Assembly (NCBI RefSeq): GCF_003991225.1
Contig: NZ_JTFC01000044.1
Span: forward strand, 1 to 64,000
Length of the DNA: 64,000 nucleotides
Direction of reading: 5' to 3'
Source of the DNA: Candidatus Kurthia intestinigallinarum
GTDB taxonomy: Bacteria > Bacillota > Bacilli > Bacillales_A > Planococcaceae
The notes under the pieces are model-generated. The model did no database searches. It was given only the letters and a program-made list of their open reading frames with translations, and had not been told where the DNA came from. The position numbers and the translations under genes are program-made. Positions 8,454 to 21,826 of the stretch are shown piece by piece; positions within the stretch are counted from its first letter, which is position 1, and every line of letters begins with the position of its first letter.

Positions 8454-8834
8454 TTAAACTAATTCAATCACAACTACTGGTGCACCGTCACCACGACGTG
8501 GACCAACTTTCATAATGCGAGTATAACCGCCTTGACGGTCAGCGTAGCGTGGAGCTACATCATCAAATAACTTTTGAAGTGCGAAAACAGTTTGTTCGTT
8601 ACCTTCAGCGTCAGTTGTAGTAGCTAACTCACGACGGATAAATGCTGCAGCTTGACGACGAGCGTGTAAGTCACCGCGTTTACCTAGAGTAATCATTTTT
8701 TCAACTACTGAACGTAATTCTTTTGCACGAGTTTCTGTTGTTTGGATGCGTTCGTTAACGATTAAGTCTGTTGCTAAATCGCGAAGCATCGCTTTACGTT
8801 GAGAACTTGTACGGCCAAGTTTTCTGTAACCCAT
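8454..8834 (-). CDS. rplQ: 50S ribosomal protein L17
   Basis: 126 residues, beginning [20 protein letters not shown], the conserved L17 start; normal Bacillales length. Last gene of the ribosomal superoperon, 62 bases after rpoA with a GGAGGG RBS, and followed by a strong terminator. Confidence 0.98.
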   Translation of the reverse strand: MGYRKLGRTSSQRKAMLRDLATDLIVNERIQTTETRAKELRSVVEKMITLGKRGDLHARRQAAAFIRRELATTTDAEGNEQTVFALQKLFDDVAPRYADRQGGYTRIMKVGPRRGDGAPVVVIELV

Positions 8835-8895
8835 GGATATTTCCCTCCTTTGTTCAATTACTGATCGTAAAATTTATATTATTTAAAAGTTATGC

Positions 8896-9840
8896 TTAGT
8901 CTTCTTCACGTAACCCTAAACCAAGCTCTTCTAACTTCGCTTTTACTTCTTCTAATGATTTACGTCCTAAGTTACGTACTTTCATCATATCGTCTTCAGA
9001 CTTGTTAGCAAGTTCAAGAACAGTATTAATGCCAGCGCGTTTCAGACAGTTGTAAGAACGAACAGAAAGATCTAATTCCTCGATAGTCATCTCAAGAACT
9101 TTTTCTTTTTGGTCTTCTTCTTTTTCAACCATGATTTCAGCAGTTTGCGCTTCATCAGTTAAACCAACGAAGATGTTTAAGTGCTCGGTTAAAATTTTTG
9201 CTCCGAGCGAAATCGCCTCTTTAGGACCGATGCTGCCATCTGTCCATACATCAAGTGAAAGTTTGTCGAAGTCAGTCGATTGACCAACACGAGTATTTTC
9301 CACTGTGAAGTTGACGCGTGATACTGGAGTGTAAATAGAGTCGATCGGGATAACGCCGATAGGAAGATCCTCGCGTTTGTTTTGATCAGCTGGAGTGTAT
9401 CCACGTCCACGTTGTGCATACATACGCATGCGAAGATGACCATTATTAGCAACAGTTGCAATGTATAGATCTGGGTTTAAAATTTCTACGTCACTGTCGT
9501 GAGTAATATCAGCGGCAGTAATCACTCCTGAGCCTTTGAAATCAATTTCAATGACTTTTTCTTCATCAGAGTAAATTTTTAAAGCTAGCTTTTTAAGATT
9601 CAAAATAATTGAAGCAACATCTTCTACGACACCCTCAATAGTAGAGAATTCGTGTAGTACGCCGTCAATTTGAATTGATGTAACAGCAGCTCCTGGTAAA
9701 GAAGACAGAAGGATACGACGTAGTGAATTTCCCAAAGTAGTTCCATAACCACGTTCAAGTGGCTCCACAACAAACTTGCCGTATTTTAAATCATCACTGA
9801 TCTCAACGGTTTCAATCTTTGGTTTTTCAATTTCGATCAT
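8896..9840 (-). CDS. rpoA: DNA-directed RNA polymerase subunit alpha
   Basis: 314 residues, standard length. The N-terminal assembly domain (about 1-228) includes [21 protein letters not shown] flexible acidic linker ([16 protein letters not shown]) precedes the C-terminal domain with [16 protein letters not shown], which contacts UP-element DNA and activators. RBS GGAGGG. Confidence 0.98.
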   Translation of the reverse strand: MIEIEKPKIETVEISDDLKYGKFVVEPLERGYGTTLGNSLRRILLSSLPGAAVTSIQIDGVLHEFSTIEGVVEDVASIILNLKKLALKIYSDEEKVIEIDFKGSGVITAADITHDSDVEILNPDLYIATVANNGHLRMRMYAQRGRGYTPADQNKREDLPIGVIPIDSIYTPVSRVNFTVENTRVGQSTDFDKLSLDVWTDGSIGPKEAISLGAKILTEHLNIFVGLTDEAQTAEIMVEKEEDQKEKVLEMTIEELDLSVRSYNCLKRAGINTVLELANKSEDDMMKVRNLGRKSLEEVKAKLEELGLGLREED

Positions 9841-9886
9841 TCAATTTACCCTCCTTAATAAAACATCGAATGTATGGTATCAATCC

Positions 9887-9915
9887 ATCATTTGTTTGTT
9901 AAAATCGAATGTCAA
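9887..9915 (-). promoter_or_regulatory. Possible internal promoter for rpoA-rplQ
   Basis: Perfect TTGACA (9910-9915), 17 bases, then AATGAT (9887-9892, four of six matches) on the minus strand in the 152-base rpsK-rpoA gap. Confidence 0.45.
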
Positions 9916-9954
9916 TCAAATAAGATTGTCCTAATACAAAGTTAGTGCATATGA

Positions 9955-9988
9955 TAGTTTAACTTAATTCTAGATTAAGTTGCAACTA
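9955..9988 (-). repeat. Inverted repeat (RNA hairpin) between rpsK and rpoA
   Basis: Near-perfect dyad TAGTTGCAACTTAAT/ctag/AATTAAGTTAAACTA right after the rpsK stop. It has no T-run on either side, so it is not a simple terminator; an mRNA processing or stability element is possible. Confidence 0.6.
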
Positions 9989-9992
9989 TTAA

Positions 9993-10382
9993 TTATACAC
10001 GACGACGTTTTGGTGGGCGGCAACCGTTATGAGGTACTGGAGTTACGTCTCTGATAGCTGTAACTTCTAAACCAGCTGATTGAAGTGCACGGATTGCAGC
10101 TTCACGGCCAGCACCAGGACCTTTAACAGTTACTTCAAGAGTTTTTAAACCATGTTCCATTGCAGTTTTAGCAGCAGCTTCTGAAGCCATTTGAGAAGCG
10201 AATGGAGTAGATTTACGTGAACCACGGAAACCTAGAGCACCAGCTGATGACCATGAAATTGCGTTACCTTGTACATCTGTAATAGTAACAATTGTGTTGT
10301 TGAAAGTAGAACGGATGTGAGCAATACCAGCTTCGATATTCTTTTTCACACGACGTTTACGAGATTGTTGTTTACGTGCCAT
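9993..10382 (-). CDS. rpsK: 30S ribosomal protein S11
   Basis: 129 residues; contains [17 protein letters not shown] and the C-terminal [16 protein letters not shown] typical of S11. It forms part of the 30S platform contacting mRNA near the Shine-Dalgarno helix. Downstream of rpsM by 26 bases. Confidence 0.98.
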   Translation of the reverse strand: MARKQQSRKRRVKKNIEAGIAHIRSTFNNTIVTITDVQGNAISWSSAGALGFRGSRKSTPFASQMASEAAAKTAMEHGLKTLEVTVKGPGAGREAAIRALQSAGLEVTAIRDVTPVPHNGCRPPKRRRV

Positions 10383-10408
10383 TGTTATGCGTGACCTCCT
10401 TTACTTAA

Positions 10409-10774
10409 TTATTTTTTCTTGTTCGCTACAGTTTTACGAGGACCTTTACGAGTACGAGCATTGTTCTTCGTATGTTGACCACGAACAGGTAAACCGCGAC
10501 GGTGGCGGATACCACGTAATGAACCGATTTCCATTAGACGTTTGATATTAAGAGAGATTTCGCGACGTAAGTCACCCTCTACTTTATATGTGTCTAATTG
10601 TTCACGGATTTTGTTTAATTGATCTTCAGTTAGATCTTTAACACGGATGTTTTCGTCAACGCCAGCACCAGCTAATACTTGTTTAGCTGTAGCGTTACCG
10701 ATACCGTAGATGTAAGTTAATGAAATTACAACGCGTTTTTCGCGTGGAATATCAACACCAGCAATACGTGCCAT
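10409..10774 (-). CDS. rpsM: 30S ribosomal protein S13
   Basis: 121 residues, begins [20 protein letters not shown] and ends [12 protein letters not shown]; normal length. S13 forms the B1 intersubunit bridges and contacts P-site tRNA. RBS AAGGAGG; directly follows rpmJ. Confidence 0.98.
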   Translation of the reverse strand: MARIAGVDIPREKRVVISLTYIYGIGNATAKQVLAGAGVDENIRVKDLTEDQLNKIREQLDTYKVEGDLRREISLNIKRLMEIGSLRGIRHRRGLPVRGQHTKNNARTRKGPRKTVANKKK

Positions 10775-10798
10775 GTACGATGTGCACCTCCTTTATTA

Positions 10799-11168
<370 letters not shown>

Positions 11169-11289
11169 CGAGCCTGTCTCCCTTCTATATGCAATGCAGG
11201 TTCTCATCGTTAAATTCAAACGAATTCAGCCAAGTGTTCTTGTGAAATACTCGTCTAACATATGTTTGGATTATATGAGAGATGTTCGA

Positions 11290-11613
11290 AAGACGTCTGG
11301 GTTCGATCTCACATCCCTGGAAAAAATCCCAGAATCAGTATCCATAATGTCAACGCGATCACTTGGAATGTATATCCTTGGATGAGATCTGTGCATACCT
11401 GTAATCTACAGATACTTTACACGAAACCCATTATACCCCTTCAGAATTAATATTGCATCAAGGACAAAGGGAATCCTTCGAACGATACAATAATTCATCA
11501 GTGCATAGACCGGGCACAATATGCTTTTGCAGCTCTCGAAATTTAAATTCCGTTTTGCTACCGCAGCACGTTTCCTTGCCGAGGCAGAGTTTCCTGCGCC
11601 CGAGACTCGGGTA
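11290..11613 (-). pseudogene. map: Decayed methionine aminopeptidase gene (map remnant)
   Basis: The 445-base gap between adk and infA is where Bacillales carry map. Three blocks in different frames still read like Map: ELQKHIVPGLCTDEL (11535-11491; Bacillus has ELKKHIKPGISTKEL), KGYNGFRV (11441-11418; Bacillus KGYNGFRGS) and DIMDTDSG (11351-11328; Bacillus DIISIDIG). Their spacings (94 and 90 bases) are within 3 bases of those expected in an intact gene (96 and 93), and the implied start falls a few bases after the adk stop. Stops and frameshifts interrupt all frames. The metal-binding C-terminal half is missing, so it was probably deleted. The remaining bases up to infA show nothing recognisable. 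Confidence 0.8.
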
Positions 11614-12291
<678 letters not shown>

Positions 12292-12339
12292 TTATGGTTG
12301 TATCAGGAACATCCGAAAATGCCCCCAAGCCAACCAAAG

Positions 12340-13629
12340 TTATTTCATAAAACCTTTATAGTGTCGTTTAGTTAATTGTGATTCAAGTTGAGTCATTGTT
12401 TGAAGAGCTACGCCCACAACGATGATTAAACTTGTACCACCAATTTGTGCTGATTGTGGAAGACCCCCAATGTTAACGAATAAAATCGGTAACACAGCAA
12501 CAATTGATAAGTAAATTGACCCTACAAACGTTAAGCGATATAACACACTTGTAAGATACGACTCTGTATTCTTCCCTGGACGAATCCCTGGAATATAAGC
12601 GCCTTGATTCTTCAAGTTATCTGCTACCTTCTCAGGATTCACTTGAACGAATGCATAGAAATATGCGAATGCAATAATCAATGCAACGTAGATTATCATA
12701 CCAACAGGTTTTGAATAATCAAAAGTGTTCTGAATGAAAGTAGCAACCTCACCATCACCAAAGAAAGATGCAATTGTTCTAGGTGTTACGATAAATGCAA
12801 CAGCGAAGATTACTGGGATAACCCCAGCTGCATTAACTTTAAGTGGTAGGTGGGATTTTTGCGCCCCACGAATATTGCCACCAGAACCTTTAGAGTATTG
12901 AATTGGAATTTTACGACTTGCACGTTCGAAGTAGATAACTCCAACAACAATAGCTAAAACAACTAAAGCAATAAGCGCAAATTTGACAATGTTAAGGAAC
13001 AATTGATCCCCAGCATTTTCAAATTCTTGAGCATAGATTTGATTAACTGTATTTGGTAATGCTGCAACGATCCCCGCGAAGATGATAATGGAAATACCAT
13101 TTCCCACACCTTTTTCAGTAATCTGTTCGCCTAACCACAATAGAAATGCTGTTCCAGCAGTTAACACAATGGCAATTGTAAGATAAGTTAAAAAACCTTC
13201 TTCACTAATCAACATACCGCTATACATACGGTTGAAACCATATGACATAGCGATAGATTGAATGAATGCTAGGACAATTGCAAAGTATCGTGTAAATCGA
13301 GCACTTTTCTTACGCCCAACTTCACCTTGTTTTGACCACTCAGTGAACTTTTTCACAACATCCATTTGTAACAGTTGAACGATGATTGATGCCGTAATAT
13401 AAGGCATAATTCCCATCGCGAAAATAGAGAAGTTCTGGAGAGCTCCCCCACCAAACATATTAAGGAAACCGACTAAACTTTGTTCATCGGTTTGCTTTAA
13501 TACATCTGCATCCACATTTGGTACCGGGATAAATGTTCCTATACGGAAAATCACCAACATCAAAAGTGTGAAAATGATCTTATTTCGGATATCTCTAACG
13601 CGGAATAGGTTAGCGATAGTCTGAAACAT
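12340..13629 (-). CDS. secY: Preprotein translocase subunit SecY
   Basis: 429 residues, ten predicted membrane helices. It begins [20 protein letters not shown] and has the plug and pore region around FNMFGGGALQNFSIFAMGI. It forms the Sec channel with SecE (gene in this window). The start overlaps the rplO stop codon, indicating coupling. Confidence 0.98.
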   Translation of the reverse strand: MFQTIANLFRVRDIRNKIIFTLLMLVIFRIGTFIPVPNVDADVLKQTDEQSLVGFLNMFGGGALQNFSIFAMGIMPYITASIIVQLLQMDVVKKFTEWSKQGEVGRKKSARFTRYFAIVLAFIQSIAMSYGFNRMYSGMLISEEGFLTYLTIAIVLTAGTAFLLWLGEQITEKGVGNGISIIIFAGIVAALPNTVNQIYAQEFENAGDQLFLNIVKFALIALVVLAIVVGVIYFERASRKIPIQYSKGSGGNIRGAQKSHLPLKVNAAGVIPVIFAVAFIVTPRTIASFFGDGEVATFIQNTFDYSKPVGMIIYVALIIAFAYFYAFVQVNPEKVADNLKNQGAYIPGIRPGKNTESYLTSVLYRLTFVGSIYLSIVAVLPILFVNIGGLPQSAQIGGTSLIIVVGVALQTMTQLESQLTKRHYKGFMK

Positions 13630-14069
13630 TAGATCACCTCAATGTTTCCGCCAGCAGCTTCAATAGCTTCTTTAGCAGAAGCAGAGAATTTGTGAGCTTT
13701 CACAGTAAGTTTAGTTGTAACAGAACCGTTACCTAAAACTTTAATACCTGATTTTTCATTGCTCACAACGCCAGTTTCAACAAGTAAAGCTGGTGTTACT
13801 TCTGTGCCATCTTCAAAACGATTTAAAGCGTCAAGATTCACGATAGCGAATTCTTTACGGTTAATGTTTGTGAAACCGCGTTTTGGTAAACGACGGAATA
13901 ATGGATTTTGACCACCTTCGAAGCCAGGGCGTACGCCACCGCCTGAACGGGCTTTTTGACCTTTGTGACCGCGACCAGAAGTTTTACCGTTACCTGTTGC
14001 GATACCACGACCTACGCGGTTACGTACTTTACGTGAACCAGCAGCTGGTTGTAATTCATGAAGTTTCAT
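13629..14069 (-). CDS. rplO: 50S ribosomal protein L15
   Basis: 146 residues from [20 protein letters not shown]; glycine/arginine-rich N-terminal extension ([20 protein letters not shown]). An upstream in-frame GTG overlaps the AGGAGGTG RBS and is rejected; the ATG six bases beyond it is the start. Confidence 0.97.
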   Translation of the reverse strand: MKLHELQPAAGSRKVRNRVGRGIATGNGKTSGRGHKGQKARSGGGVRPGFEGGQNPLFRRLPKRGFTNINRKEFAIVNLDALNRFEDGTEVTPALLVETGVVSNEKSGIKVLGNGSVTTKLTVKAHKFSASAKEAIEAAGGNIEVI

Positions 14070-14100
14070 TAGAGGCACCTCCTTATTGTAAGATAAAAGA

Positions 14101-14283
14101 TTAATTTTCAGTAACAGTTACTAAGTGTGCTACTTTTGCAATTTGACCGCGAACAGCGACGTTGTCAGCATGTTCAACAGTTTGTTGCATTTTACGTAAA
14201 CCTAGAGCTTCAAGAGTTTTCTTTTGGCCTGGTTTAGAACCGATTGGGCTTTTAGTAAGGGTAATCGCTAATTTGTTTGCCAT
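14101..14283 (-). CDS. rpmD: 50S ribosomal protein L30
   Basis: 60 residues, [15 protein letters not shown]; normal bacterial short form. An in-frame TTG two codons upstream is possible, but ATG with a GGGAGGG RBS is preferred. Between rpsE and rplO as in Bacillus. Confidence 0.97.
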   Translation of the reverse strand: MANKLAITLTKSPIGSKPGQKKTLEALGLRKMQQTVEHADNVAVRGQIAKVAHLVTVTEN

Positions 14284-14299
14284 TGTCAATTTCCCTCCC

Positions 14300-14803
14300 T
14301 TAACCTAAAAGTTCTTCTACTGATTTACCACGAAGTTTTGCAACTTCTTCAGCTTGTTTTAGTTCAGATAAACCTTGGATTGTAGCACGAACCATATTGA
14401 TTGGTGTGTTAGATCCTAAAGATTTAGATAAGATATCTGTAATACCAGCAAGTTCTAGTACGGCACGTACTGGACCACCAGCGATAACTCCTGTACCAGG
14501 AGAAGCAGGTTTAATCATGATGTTACCTGCACCGAATTTACCCATCACTAAGTGAGGAGTTGTACCACCTACACGTGGAACTTCGATTAAGTTTTTCTTC
14601 GCATCTTCTACAGCTTTGCGAATAGCATCAGGTACTTCTTGTGCTTTACCTGTACCAAAACCTACATGGCCATTGCGATCTCCGACAACAACTAATGCAG
14701 TAAAGCGGAAACGACGTCCACCTTTAACAACTTTAGCAACGCGGTTAATAGTAACTACGCGTTCTTCAAGTTCAAGACTGTTTGCGTCAATAATGTGACC
14801 CAT
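14300..14803 (-). CDS. rpsE: 30S ribosomal protein S5
   Basis: 167 residues; N-terminal dsRBD-like segment [19 protein letters not shown] followed by [16 protein letters not shown] and the C-terminal [15 protein letters not shown]. Contributes to decoding accuracy and mRNA entry. RBS GGAGG. Confidence 0.98.
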   Translation of the reverse strand: MGHIIDANSLELEERVVTINRVAKVVKGGRRFRFTALVVVGDRNGHVGFGTGKAQEVPDAIRKAVEDAKKNLIEVPRVGGTTPHLVMGKFGAGNIMIKPASPGTGVIAGGPVRAVLELAGITDILSKSLGSNTPINMVRATIQGLSELKQAEEVAKLRGKSVEELLG

Positions 14804-14824
14804 TGAATGTGAACCTCCTTCTTA

Positions 14825-15184
14825 TTAAAATTCTAAACCATTTTCACGTGCAGCTTCAGCTAAAGCTTGTACGCGTCCGTGATATAAGTAACCGCCACGG
14901 TCGAATACAACCGCTTTGATGTTTTTGTCAGCAGCTTTTTTAGCGATAGCTTCGCCAACTTTTGTAGCAGCTTCAGTGTTGCTTGTAGTACCTTCAAAAC
15001 CAGTTTCCATAGTTGAAGCAGATACTAGTGTAACACCTTGAATATCGTCAATAAGTTGAGCGTAAATGTGTTTGTTTGAACGGTAAACGTTTAAACGTGG
15101 ACGTTGAGTTGTACCAGAAACTTTAGCACGTACGCGAGCATGACGTTTTTTACGAACTTGATTTTTATCTTGTTTCGTAATCAC
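14825..15184 (-). CDS. rplR: 50S ribosomal protein L18
   Basis: 119 residues: [19 protein letters not shown], then [20 protein letters not shown], and C-terminal [20 protein letters not shown]. It binds 5S rRNA with L5. RBS GGAG. Confidence 0.98.
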   Translation of the reverse strand: MITKQDKNQVRKKRHARVRAKVSGTTQRPRLNVYRSNKHIYAQLIDDIQGVTLVSASTMETGFEGTTSNTEAATKVGEAIAKKAADKNIKAVVFDRGGYLYHGRVQALAEAARENGLEF

Positions 15185-15217
15185 TAAAGGTCACTCCTTT
15201 CTAATGCTTATGCAGCA

Positions 15218-15757
15218 TTATTTACCTGTTTTACCTTCTTTACGACGAACGTATTCGCCTTCATAACGAATCCCTTTACCTTTGTAAGGTTCTGGAGGAC
15301 GTACGTCACGGATGTTAGATGCTAGAGCACCAACTTGTTCTTTAGAAATACCTTTAACGATAACTTTTGTGTTAGCAGGTACTTCGATTTCGATACCTTC
15401 ACCAGGAGTAAATTCTACTGGGTGAGAGTAACCAACGTTAAGAACTAATTTTTTACCTTGCAATTGAGCACGGTAACCTACACCGACAAGTTCTAAAGCT
15501 TTCTCGAAACCAGCAGATACGCCAGTTACCATGTTAGCTAAAAGAGCACGAGTTGTACCATGATTTGTACGGTGTTCTTTTGAGTCAGAAGGACGTACTA
15601 CAGTAATTACGTTACCTTCTTGCTCGATTTTCATATCTTTGTGGAAAGCACGAACTAATTCGCCTTTCGGACCTTTAACAGTTGCTACGTTTTCAGCATC
15701 CACTGTAACTGTAACTCCTGCAGGCACCTCGATGATTTTTTTACCAATACGAGACAT
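15218..15757 (-). CDS. rplF: 50S ribosomal protein L6
   Basis: 179 residues with two L6 repeats; starts [20 protein letters not shown] and ends [20 protein letters not shown]. Located near the GTPase-associated centre of the large subunit. Standard spc-operon position. Confidence 0.98.
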   Translation of the reverse strand: MSRIGKKIIEVPAGVTVTVDAENVATVKGPKGELVRAFHKDMKIEQEGNVITVVRPSDSKEHRTNHGTTRALLANMVTGVSAGFEKALELVGVGYRAQLQGKKLVLNVGYSHPVEFTPGEGIEIEVPANTKVIVKGISKEQVGALASNIRDVRPPEPYKGKGIRYEGEYVRRKEGKTGK

Positions 15758-15789
15758 TTCTTATTGCACCTCCATTCTTTTGTTGCTAA

Positions 15790-16188
15790 TTACCAAACGT
15801 AAGCTAGAACTTCGCCGCCAACTTTTTTAGCGCGAGCTTCTTTATCTGTAACTAAGCCTTGTGATGTTGAAACTAGAGCAATACCTAAGCCGTTAAGAAC
15901 TTTTGGCACTTCTTCAGTTTTAGCATAAACACGTAGACCTGGTTTAGAGATACGTTTTAAACCTGTGATAACACGTTCGTTATTTTGACCATATTTTAAG
16001 AAAATACGGATAATACCTTGTTTATCATCTTCGATATACTCAACGTCACGTACGAAACCTTCACGTTTAAGAATCTCAGCGATTTCTTTTTTGATGTTAG
16101 AAGCTGGAAGCTCTAATTTTTCGTGACGTACCATGTTCGCATTACGGATGCGAGTAAGCATATCTGCAATTGGATCTGTCATAGTCAT
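15790..16188 (-). CDS. rpsH: 30S ribosomal protein S8
   Basis: 132 residues beginning [19 protein letters not shown]; the C-terminal [20 protein letters not shown] is the conserved S8 signature. Binds central-domain 16S rRNA. RBS AGGAGG. Confidence 0.98.
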   Translation of the reverse strand: MTMTDPIADMLTRIRNANMVRHEKLELPASNIKKEIAEILKREGFVRDVEYIEDDKQGIIRIFLKYGQNNERVITGLKRISKPGLRVYAKTEEVPKVLNGLGIALVSTSQGLVTDKEARAKKVGGEVLAYVW

Positions 16189-16218
16189 TACATTTTACCT
16201 CCTTCCCAATTTAGGGGA

Positions 16219-16404
16219 TTACCAGCTGGCTTTTTTCACGCCAGGAATTTGTCCCTTGTAAGCAAGTTCACGGAAACAAATACGGCAAAGTTTAAATTTA
16301 CGGTATACAGAGTGCGGACGACCACAGCGTTCGCAACGTGTGTATTCTTGAACATTAAATTTTTTAGCACGTTGTTGTTTAACAACCATTGATTTTTTAG
16401 CCAC
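16219..16404 (-). CDS. rpsN: 30S ribosomal protein S14, zinc-binding type
   Basis: 61 residues, the short C+ form: [20 protein letters not shown] has the two CxxC pairs of the zinc ribbon. Located between rplE and rpsH; a zinc-free paralogue, if present, is not in this window. Confidence 0.98.
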   Translation of the reverse strand: MAKKSMVVKQQRAKKFNVQEYTRCERCGRPHSVYRKFKLCRICFRELAYKGQIPGVKKASW

Positions 16405-16421
16405 GTTCTAGCCCTCCTATC

Positions 16422-16961
16422 TTATTTTTGGAATGGCATACCGAATTGAGTTAACAACTCGCGAGCTTCTTCGTCAGAGTTCGCAGTAGTTACGATAACG
16501 ATATCCATACCGCGTACTTTAGAAACTTTATCGAAATCGATTTCTGGGAAAATTAATTGTTCTTTAACACCTAGAGTGTAGTTACCGCGACCGTCGAATG
16601 CTTTTTTAGAAACACCGCGGAAGTCACGTACACGTGGAAGCGAAATAGAGATTAATTTGTCTAGGAAATCGTACATACGGTCACCACGAAGTGTAACTTT
16701 AGTACCGATTGGCATACCTTCACGAAGACGGAAACCAGCGATAGATTTCTTAGCTTTAGTAATAACTGGTTTTTGACCAGCGATTAGTGTTAATTCTTCA
16801 ACTGCTGCATCTAGTACTTTAGAGTTTTGAACAGCGTCACCAACACCCATGTTGATTACGATTTTTTCTACTTTAGGTACTTGCATAGTAGAAGTGTATT
16901 CAAACTTGCTCATTAGAGCAGATGATACTTCATTTGTATATTTTTCTTTTAGGCGGCTCAT
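16422..16961 (-). CDS. rplE: 50S ribosomal protein L5
   Basis: 179 residues; contains [17 protein letters not shown] and the central [12 protein letters not shown] segment. Binds 5S rRNA and forms the B1b bridge with S13. RBS GGGAGG, 28 bases after rplX. Confidence 0.98.
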   Translation of the reverse strand: MSRLKEKYTNEVSSALMSKFEYTSTMQVPKVEKIVINMGVGDAVQNSKVLDAAVEELTLIAGQKPVITKAKKSIAGFRLREGMPIGTKVTLRGDRMYDFLDKLISISLPRVRDFRGVSKKAFDGRGNYTLGVKEQLIFPEIDFDKVSKVRGMDIVIVTTANSDEEARELLTQFGMPFQK

Positions 16962-16989
16962 GTGTGTACCTCCCTTCTATTATTAAAAA

Positions 16990-17298
16990 TTAGTCGATCA
17001 CATTACCTGATTTTTTTGCTACACGAACTTTTTTGCCATCTTCAACTTTGAAACCTACGCGAGTCGGCTCGCCAGATTTAGGGTCGATTAGCATTACGTT
17101 CGATACGTGGATCGCTGCTTCTTGAGAAACGATACCACCTTGTGGATTAAGTTGGTTTGGTTTCACGTGTTTTTTAACGATGTTAACACCTTCAACTAAC
17201 ACGCGATCTTTTTTAGGGAACGCAGATAAGATAACACCTGTTTTGCCTTTATCTTTACCTGAGATAACCATTACTTTATCGCCTTTTTTAACGTGCAT
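16990..17298 (-). CDS. rplX: 50S ribosomal protein L24
   Basis: 102 residues with an N-terminal KOW motif ([20 protein letters not shown]). Eight further in-frame codons lie upstream, but the AGGAGGTG RBS is inside them; MHVKKGDKV is the start. Confidence 0.97.
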   Translation of the reverse strand: MHVKKGDKVMVISGKDKGKTGVILSAFPKKDRVLVEGVNIVKKHVKPNQLNPQGGIVSQEAAIHVSNVMLIDPKSGEPTRVGFKVEDGKKVRVAKKSGNVID

Positions 17299-17332
17299 TA
17301 TGTCGCACCTCCTTGTTGGCACTTCCTTGAAA

Positions 17333-17701
<369 letters not shown>

Positions 17702-17748
17702 TTAGGTTACCTCCCTTCGGATCTTTACTGAATAAATACCGAAATTTA

Positions 17749-18027
<279 letters not shown>

Positions 18028-18035
18028 TTATCAGT

Positions 18036-18657
<622 letters not shown>

Positions 18658-18659
18658 AA

Positions 18660-19316
18660 TTATTTGCCTCCTTCCACAGAGTTCTTTTTAGTAGGAAGGA
18701 CTTCACCACGGTAGATCCATACTTTAACACCTAGTTTACCATAAGTAGTGTCAGCTTCAGCGTGAGCATAATCAATGTCAGCGCGAAGAGTATGAAGTGG
18801 AACAGTACCTTCACTATAATGTTCCGCACGAGCGATATCAGCGCCACCTAAACGACCAGATACTTGAGTTTTGATACCTTTAGCACCTGCACGCATAGTG
18901 CGTTGAATAGTTTGTTTTTGTGCACGACGGAATGATACACGGTTTTCTAATTGACGAGCGATATTTTCTGCTACTAAGCGAGCATCAAGATCTGCACGTT
19001 TGATTTCAACAATGTTGATGTGTACGCGTTTGCCAGTCATGTTGTTAAGAGCTTTACGAAGTGCTTCCACTTCTTGTCCGCCTTTACCAATTACCATACC
19101 TGGTTTAGCTGTACTAATCGTAATGTTAATACGATTTGCAGCGCGTTCAATTTCTACTTTAGAAACTGAAGCTTCTTTTAAAGTTTCTTCGATGAATTTA
19201 CGTACTTTGATATCTTCGTGAAGTAATGTTGCGTAATCTTTTTCAGCGTACCAACGAGATTCCCAATCACGAATGACACCTACACGTAAACCAATTGGAT
19301 GTACTTTTTGACCCAC
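18660..19316 (-). CDS. rpsC: 30S ribosomal protein S3
   Basis: 218 residues: [20 protein letters not shown] start, KH domain with [14 protein letters not shown], and C-terminal domain with [20 protein letters not shown]. Forms the mRNA entry tunnel. Confidence 0.98.
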   Translation of the reverse strand: MGQKVHPIGLRVGVIRDWESRWYAEKDYATLLHEDIKVRKFIEETLKEASVSKVEIERAANRINITISTAKPGMVIGKGGQEVEALRKALNNMTGKRVHINIVEIKRADLDARLVAENIARQLENRVSFRRAQKQTIQRTMRAGAKGIKTQVSGRLGGADIARAEHYSEGTVPLHTLRADIDYAHAEADTTYGKLGVKVWIYRGEVLPTKKNSVEGGK

Positions 19317-19319
19317 GTA

Positions 19320-19667
19320 TTATCCCTCCTTCTTCTCAGATACCACGATTGTAATGTGGCTTGTACGTTTGTTAATTGCGCTAGCACGTCCTTGTGCGCG
19401 TGGACGGAAGCGTTTTAATGTTGCACCTTCGTCAACAAATACTTTAGAAACAACTAGGTTGTTTACATCTAAATCATAGTTGTGCTCTGCGTTAGCGATT
19501 GCTGAGTTTAAAACTTTCTCTACTACTGGAGATGCAGCTTTAGGTGTGTGTTTTAAAATAGCGATGGCTTCACCGACTTCTTTACCTCGGATTAAGTCTA
19601 CTACTAGACGTACTTTACGAGGAGCAATGCGAACTGTGCGAGCGATAGCTTTAGCTTCTTGTTGCAT
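19320..19667 (-). CDS. rplV: 50S ribosomal protein L22
   Basis: 115 residues; [20 protein letters not shown] start and the beta-hairpin region [20 protein letters not shown] that lines the exit tunnel, where macrolide resistance changes occur. No unusual residue noticed. Confidence 0.98.
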   Translation of the reverse strand: MQQEAKAIARTVRIAPRKVRLVVDLIRGKEVGEAIAILKHTPKAASPVVEKVLNSAIANAEHNYDLDVNNLVVSKVFVDEGATLKRFRPRAQGRASAINKRTSHITIVVSEKKEG

Positions 19668-19689
19668 TAGTGTTTACCTCCTCTCTTAA

Positions 19690-19971
19690 TTAGCGTACTT
19701 TAGTTGATTTATCGTCTCCGCCGTGACCTTTGAATGTACGTGTTGGAGCGAACTCACCTAACTTGTGTCCTACCATATCTTCAGTTACGTATACAGGAAC
19801 GTGTTTACGTCCGTCATACACAGCGATTGTTTCGCCGATGAAGTTCGGGAAGATTGTAGAGCGACGAGACCAAGTTTTAATAACTTGTTTCTTTTCAGAA
19901 TTGTTTGATGCTTCAACCTTTTTCATAAGGTGGTCATCAATGAATGGTCCTTTTTTCAAGCTACGAGCCAT
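19690..19971 (-). CDS. rpsS: 30S ribosomal protein S19
   Basis: 93 residues: [20 protein letters not shown] and [20 protein letters not shown]. Six in-frame codons upstream contain the GGAGGG RBS, so MARSLKKG is the start. Confidence 0.97.
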   Translation of the reverse strand: MARSLKKGPFIDDHLMKKVEASNNSEKKQVIKTWSRRSTIFPNFIGETIAVYDGRKHVPVYVTEDMVGHKLGEFAPTRTFKGHGGDDKSTKVR

Positions 19972-20028
19972 TTCGGAACCTCCCTCCATGATTCAACTAC
20001 GATTCGAATGAATCGTAGCTTAATCACA

Positions 20029-20859
20029 TTATTTTTTACGAGAACGAATAATAAATTTATTAGATTTTGCTTTTTTGTTACGAGTTTTGTAACCAAGAGC
20101 TGGTTTACCCCATGGAGTCATTGGTGATTTACGACCAACTGGAGCTTTACCTTCACCACCACCGTGTGGGTGATCGTTAGGGTTCATTACAGAACCACGA
20201 ACTGTTGGACGTTTACCCATCCAGCGTTTACGACCCGCTTTACCAATTTTGATAAGTTCGTGTTGTTCGTTACCAACTTCACCGATTGTTGCACGGCAAG
20301 CTGCTAAGACCATACGTACTTCACCAGATTGTAAGCGTACGATTACGTATTTATCTTCTTTACCAAGTACTTGAGCAGAAGTACCTGCAGAACGTACAAG
20401 TTGTCCACCTTTACCAGGTTTTAACTCGATGTTATGGATTGTAGTACCCATTGGAATGTTAGCAAGTGGTAATGTGTTACCAACTTTAATATCCGCATCT
20501 TCACCAGATACGATAGTCATGCCAACTACTAGACCTTTCGGAGCTAGGATGTAGCGTTTTTCACCATCAGCATAGTTAATTAATGCGATGTTTGCAGATC
20601 GGTTAGGATCGTATTCGATAGTAGCTACTTTACCTACGATACCATCTTTATTACGTTTGAAATCGATGATACGGTATTGTTTCTTGTGGCCACCACCATT
20701 ATGACGAACAGTGATTTTACCCTGGTTGTTACGACCAGCTTTGCGTTTTTTAGCAGCTAATAAAGATTTTTCTGGTTTATTAGTTGTGATTTCAGCAAAG
20801 TCAGATGACGTCATGTTACGACGGCCATTTGTGGTTGGTTTGTACTTTTTAATCGCCAT
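20029..20859 (-). CDS. rplB: 50S ribosomal protein L2
   Basis: 276 residues: [20 protein letters not shown] start and the conserved [20 protein letters not shown] loop with the histidine implicated in peptidyl transferase centre function. Standard length. Confidence 0.98.
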   Translation of the reverse strand: MAIKKYKPTTNGRRNMTSSDFAEITTNKPEKSLLAAKKRKAGRNNQGKITVRHNGGGHKKQYRIIDFKRNKDGIVGKVATIEYDPNRSANIALINYADGEKRYILAPKGLVVGMTIVSGEDADIKVGNTLPLANIPMGTTIHNIELKPGKGGQLVRSAGTSAQVLGKEDKYVIVRLQSGEVRMVLAACRATIGEVGNEQHELIKIGKAGRKRWMGKRPTVRGSVMNPNDHPHGGGEGKAPVGRKSPMTPWGKPALGYKTRNKKAKSNKFIIRSRKK

Positions 20860-20898
20860 GTGTATTCCCTCCTTTATTAATTAAGAATGCAATCTATA

Positions 20899-21177
20899 TT
20901 ACATTTCGAATAATTCAATTTCGCCTTCAGCTAAAGTTACGATAGCTTTGCGACGTTTGTTAGTTAAGCCAGTATAACGGCCAACGCGTTTCTTTTTACC
21001 TTTGTAGTTCATGATGTTGACTTTCTCAACTTTAACACCAAAGATAGATTCAACAGCGTCTTTAACTTCTGTTTTGTTGGCACGAGTGTCAACTTCAAAT
21101 GTGTATTTTTGTTCTGCCATTTGTTCTGAAGAGCGCTCAGTGATGACAGGACGTTTTAGTACTTCACGTGCTTCCAT
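20899..21177 (-). CDS. rplW: 50S ribosomal protein L23
   Basis: 92 residues: [20 protein letters not shown]; sits at the exit tunnel and docks trigger factor and SRP. Its start overlaps the rplD stop by one base. Confidence 0.98.
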   Translation of the reverse strand: MEAREVLKRPVITERSSEQMAEQKYTFEVDTRANKTEVKDAVESIFGVKVEKVNIMNYKGKKKRVGRYTGLTNKRRKAIVTLAEGEIELFEM

Positions 21178-21800
21178 TAACCAAGCACCTCCTCAATTTT
21201 AGCTACAGCATCTTTAGTGATAACAACTTTGTTTGCAGATACTAGATCTAAAACGTTGATACCTTCAGCTGTTAGAACAGTTACGCCTGGGATGTTACGA
21301 GCAGATAATGCTACGTTTTCATTCACGTCAGCAGTAACGATAAGTGATTTAGTTGCTACTGATAAATCAGCAAGAACTTTCACGAAATCTTTAGTTTTTG
21401 GTGCATCTAGAGTTAGAGCATCAACAACTACGAAGTTTGTTTCAGCAACTTTGTTAGAAAGAGCTGATTTAAGTGCTAAGCGACGAACTTTTTTAGGAAG
21501 TTTGTATGCATAGCTACGTGGTGTTGGACCGAATACGATACCACCACCGCGCCATTGTGGAGAACGGATAGAACCTTGACGGGCACGGCCAGTACCTTTT
21601 TGACGCCATGGTTTACGACCACCACCAGAAACTTCTGAGCGACCTTTAGTTTTGTGTGTACCTTGACGTAGAGAAGCGCGTTGAGCGATTACTGCGTCGA
21701 AAAGTACAGATTCGTTTGGTTCGATTCCGAAGATAGCATCGTTTAATTCGATTTCACCTACAGAAGAACCTGTTTGACTAAGTACATTTACTTTTGTCAT
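21177..21800 (-). CDS. rplD: 50S ribosomal protein L4
   Basis: 207 residues with the tunnel loop [20 protein letters not shown]. In E. coli L4 represses the S10 operon; in Bacillota the S10 leader control is less clear. RBS AAGGAGG. Confidence 0.98.
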   Translation of the reverse strand: MTKVNVLSQTGSSVGEIELNDAIFGIEPNESVLFDAVIAQRASLRQGTHKTKGRSEVSGGGRKPWRQKGTGRARQGSIRSPQWRGGGIVFGPTPRSYAYKLPKKVRRLALKSALSNKVAETNFVVVDALTLDAPKTKDFVKVLADLSVATKSLIVTADVNENVALSARNIPGVTVLTAEGINVLDLVSANKVVITKDAVAKIEEVLG

Positions 21801-21826
21801 TCCTGTTTCCTCCTTTCTTCGGAAAA

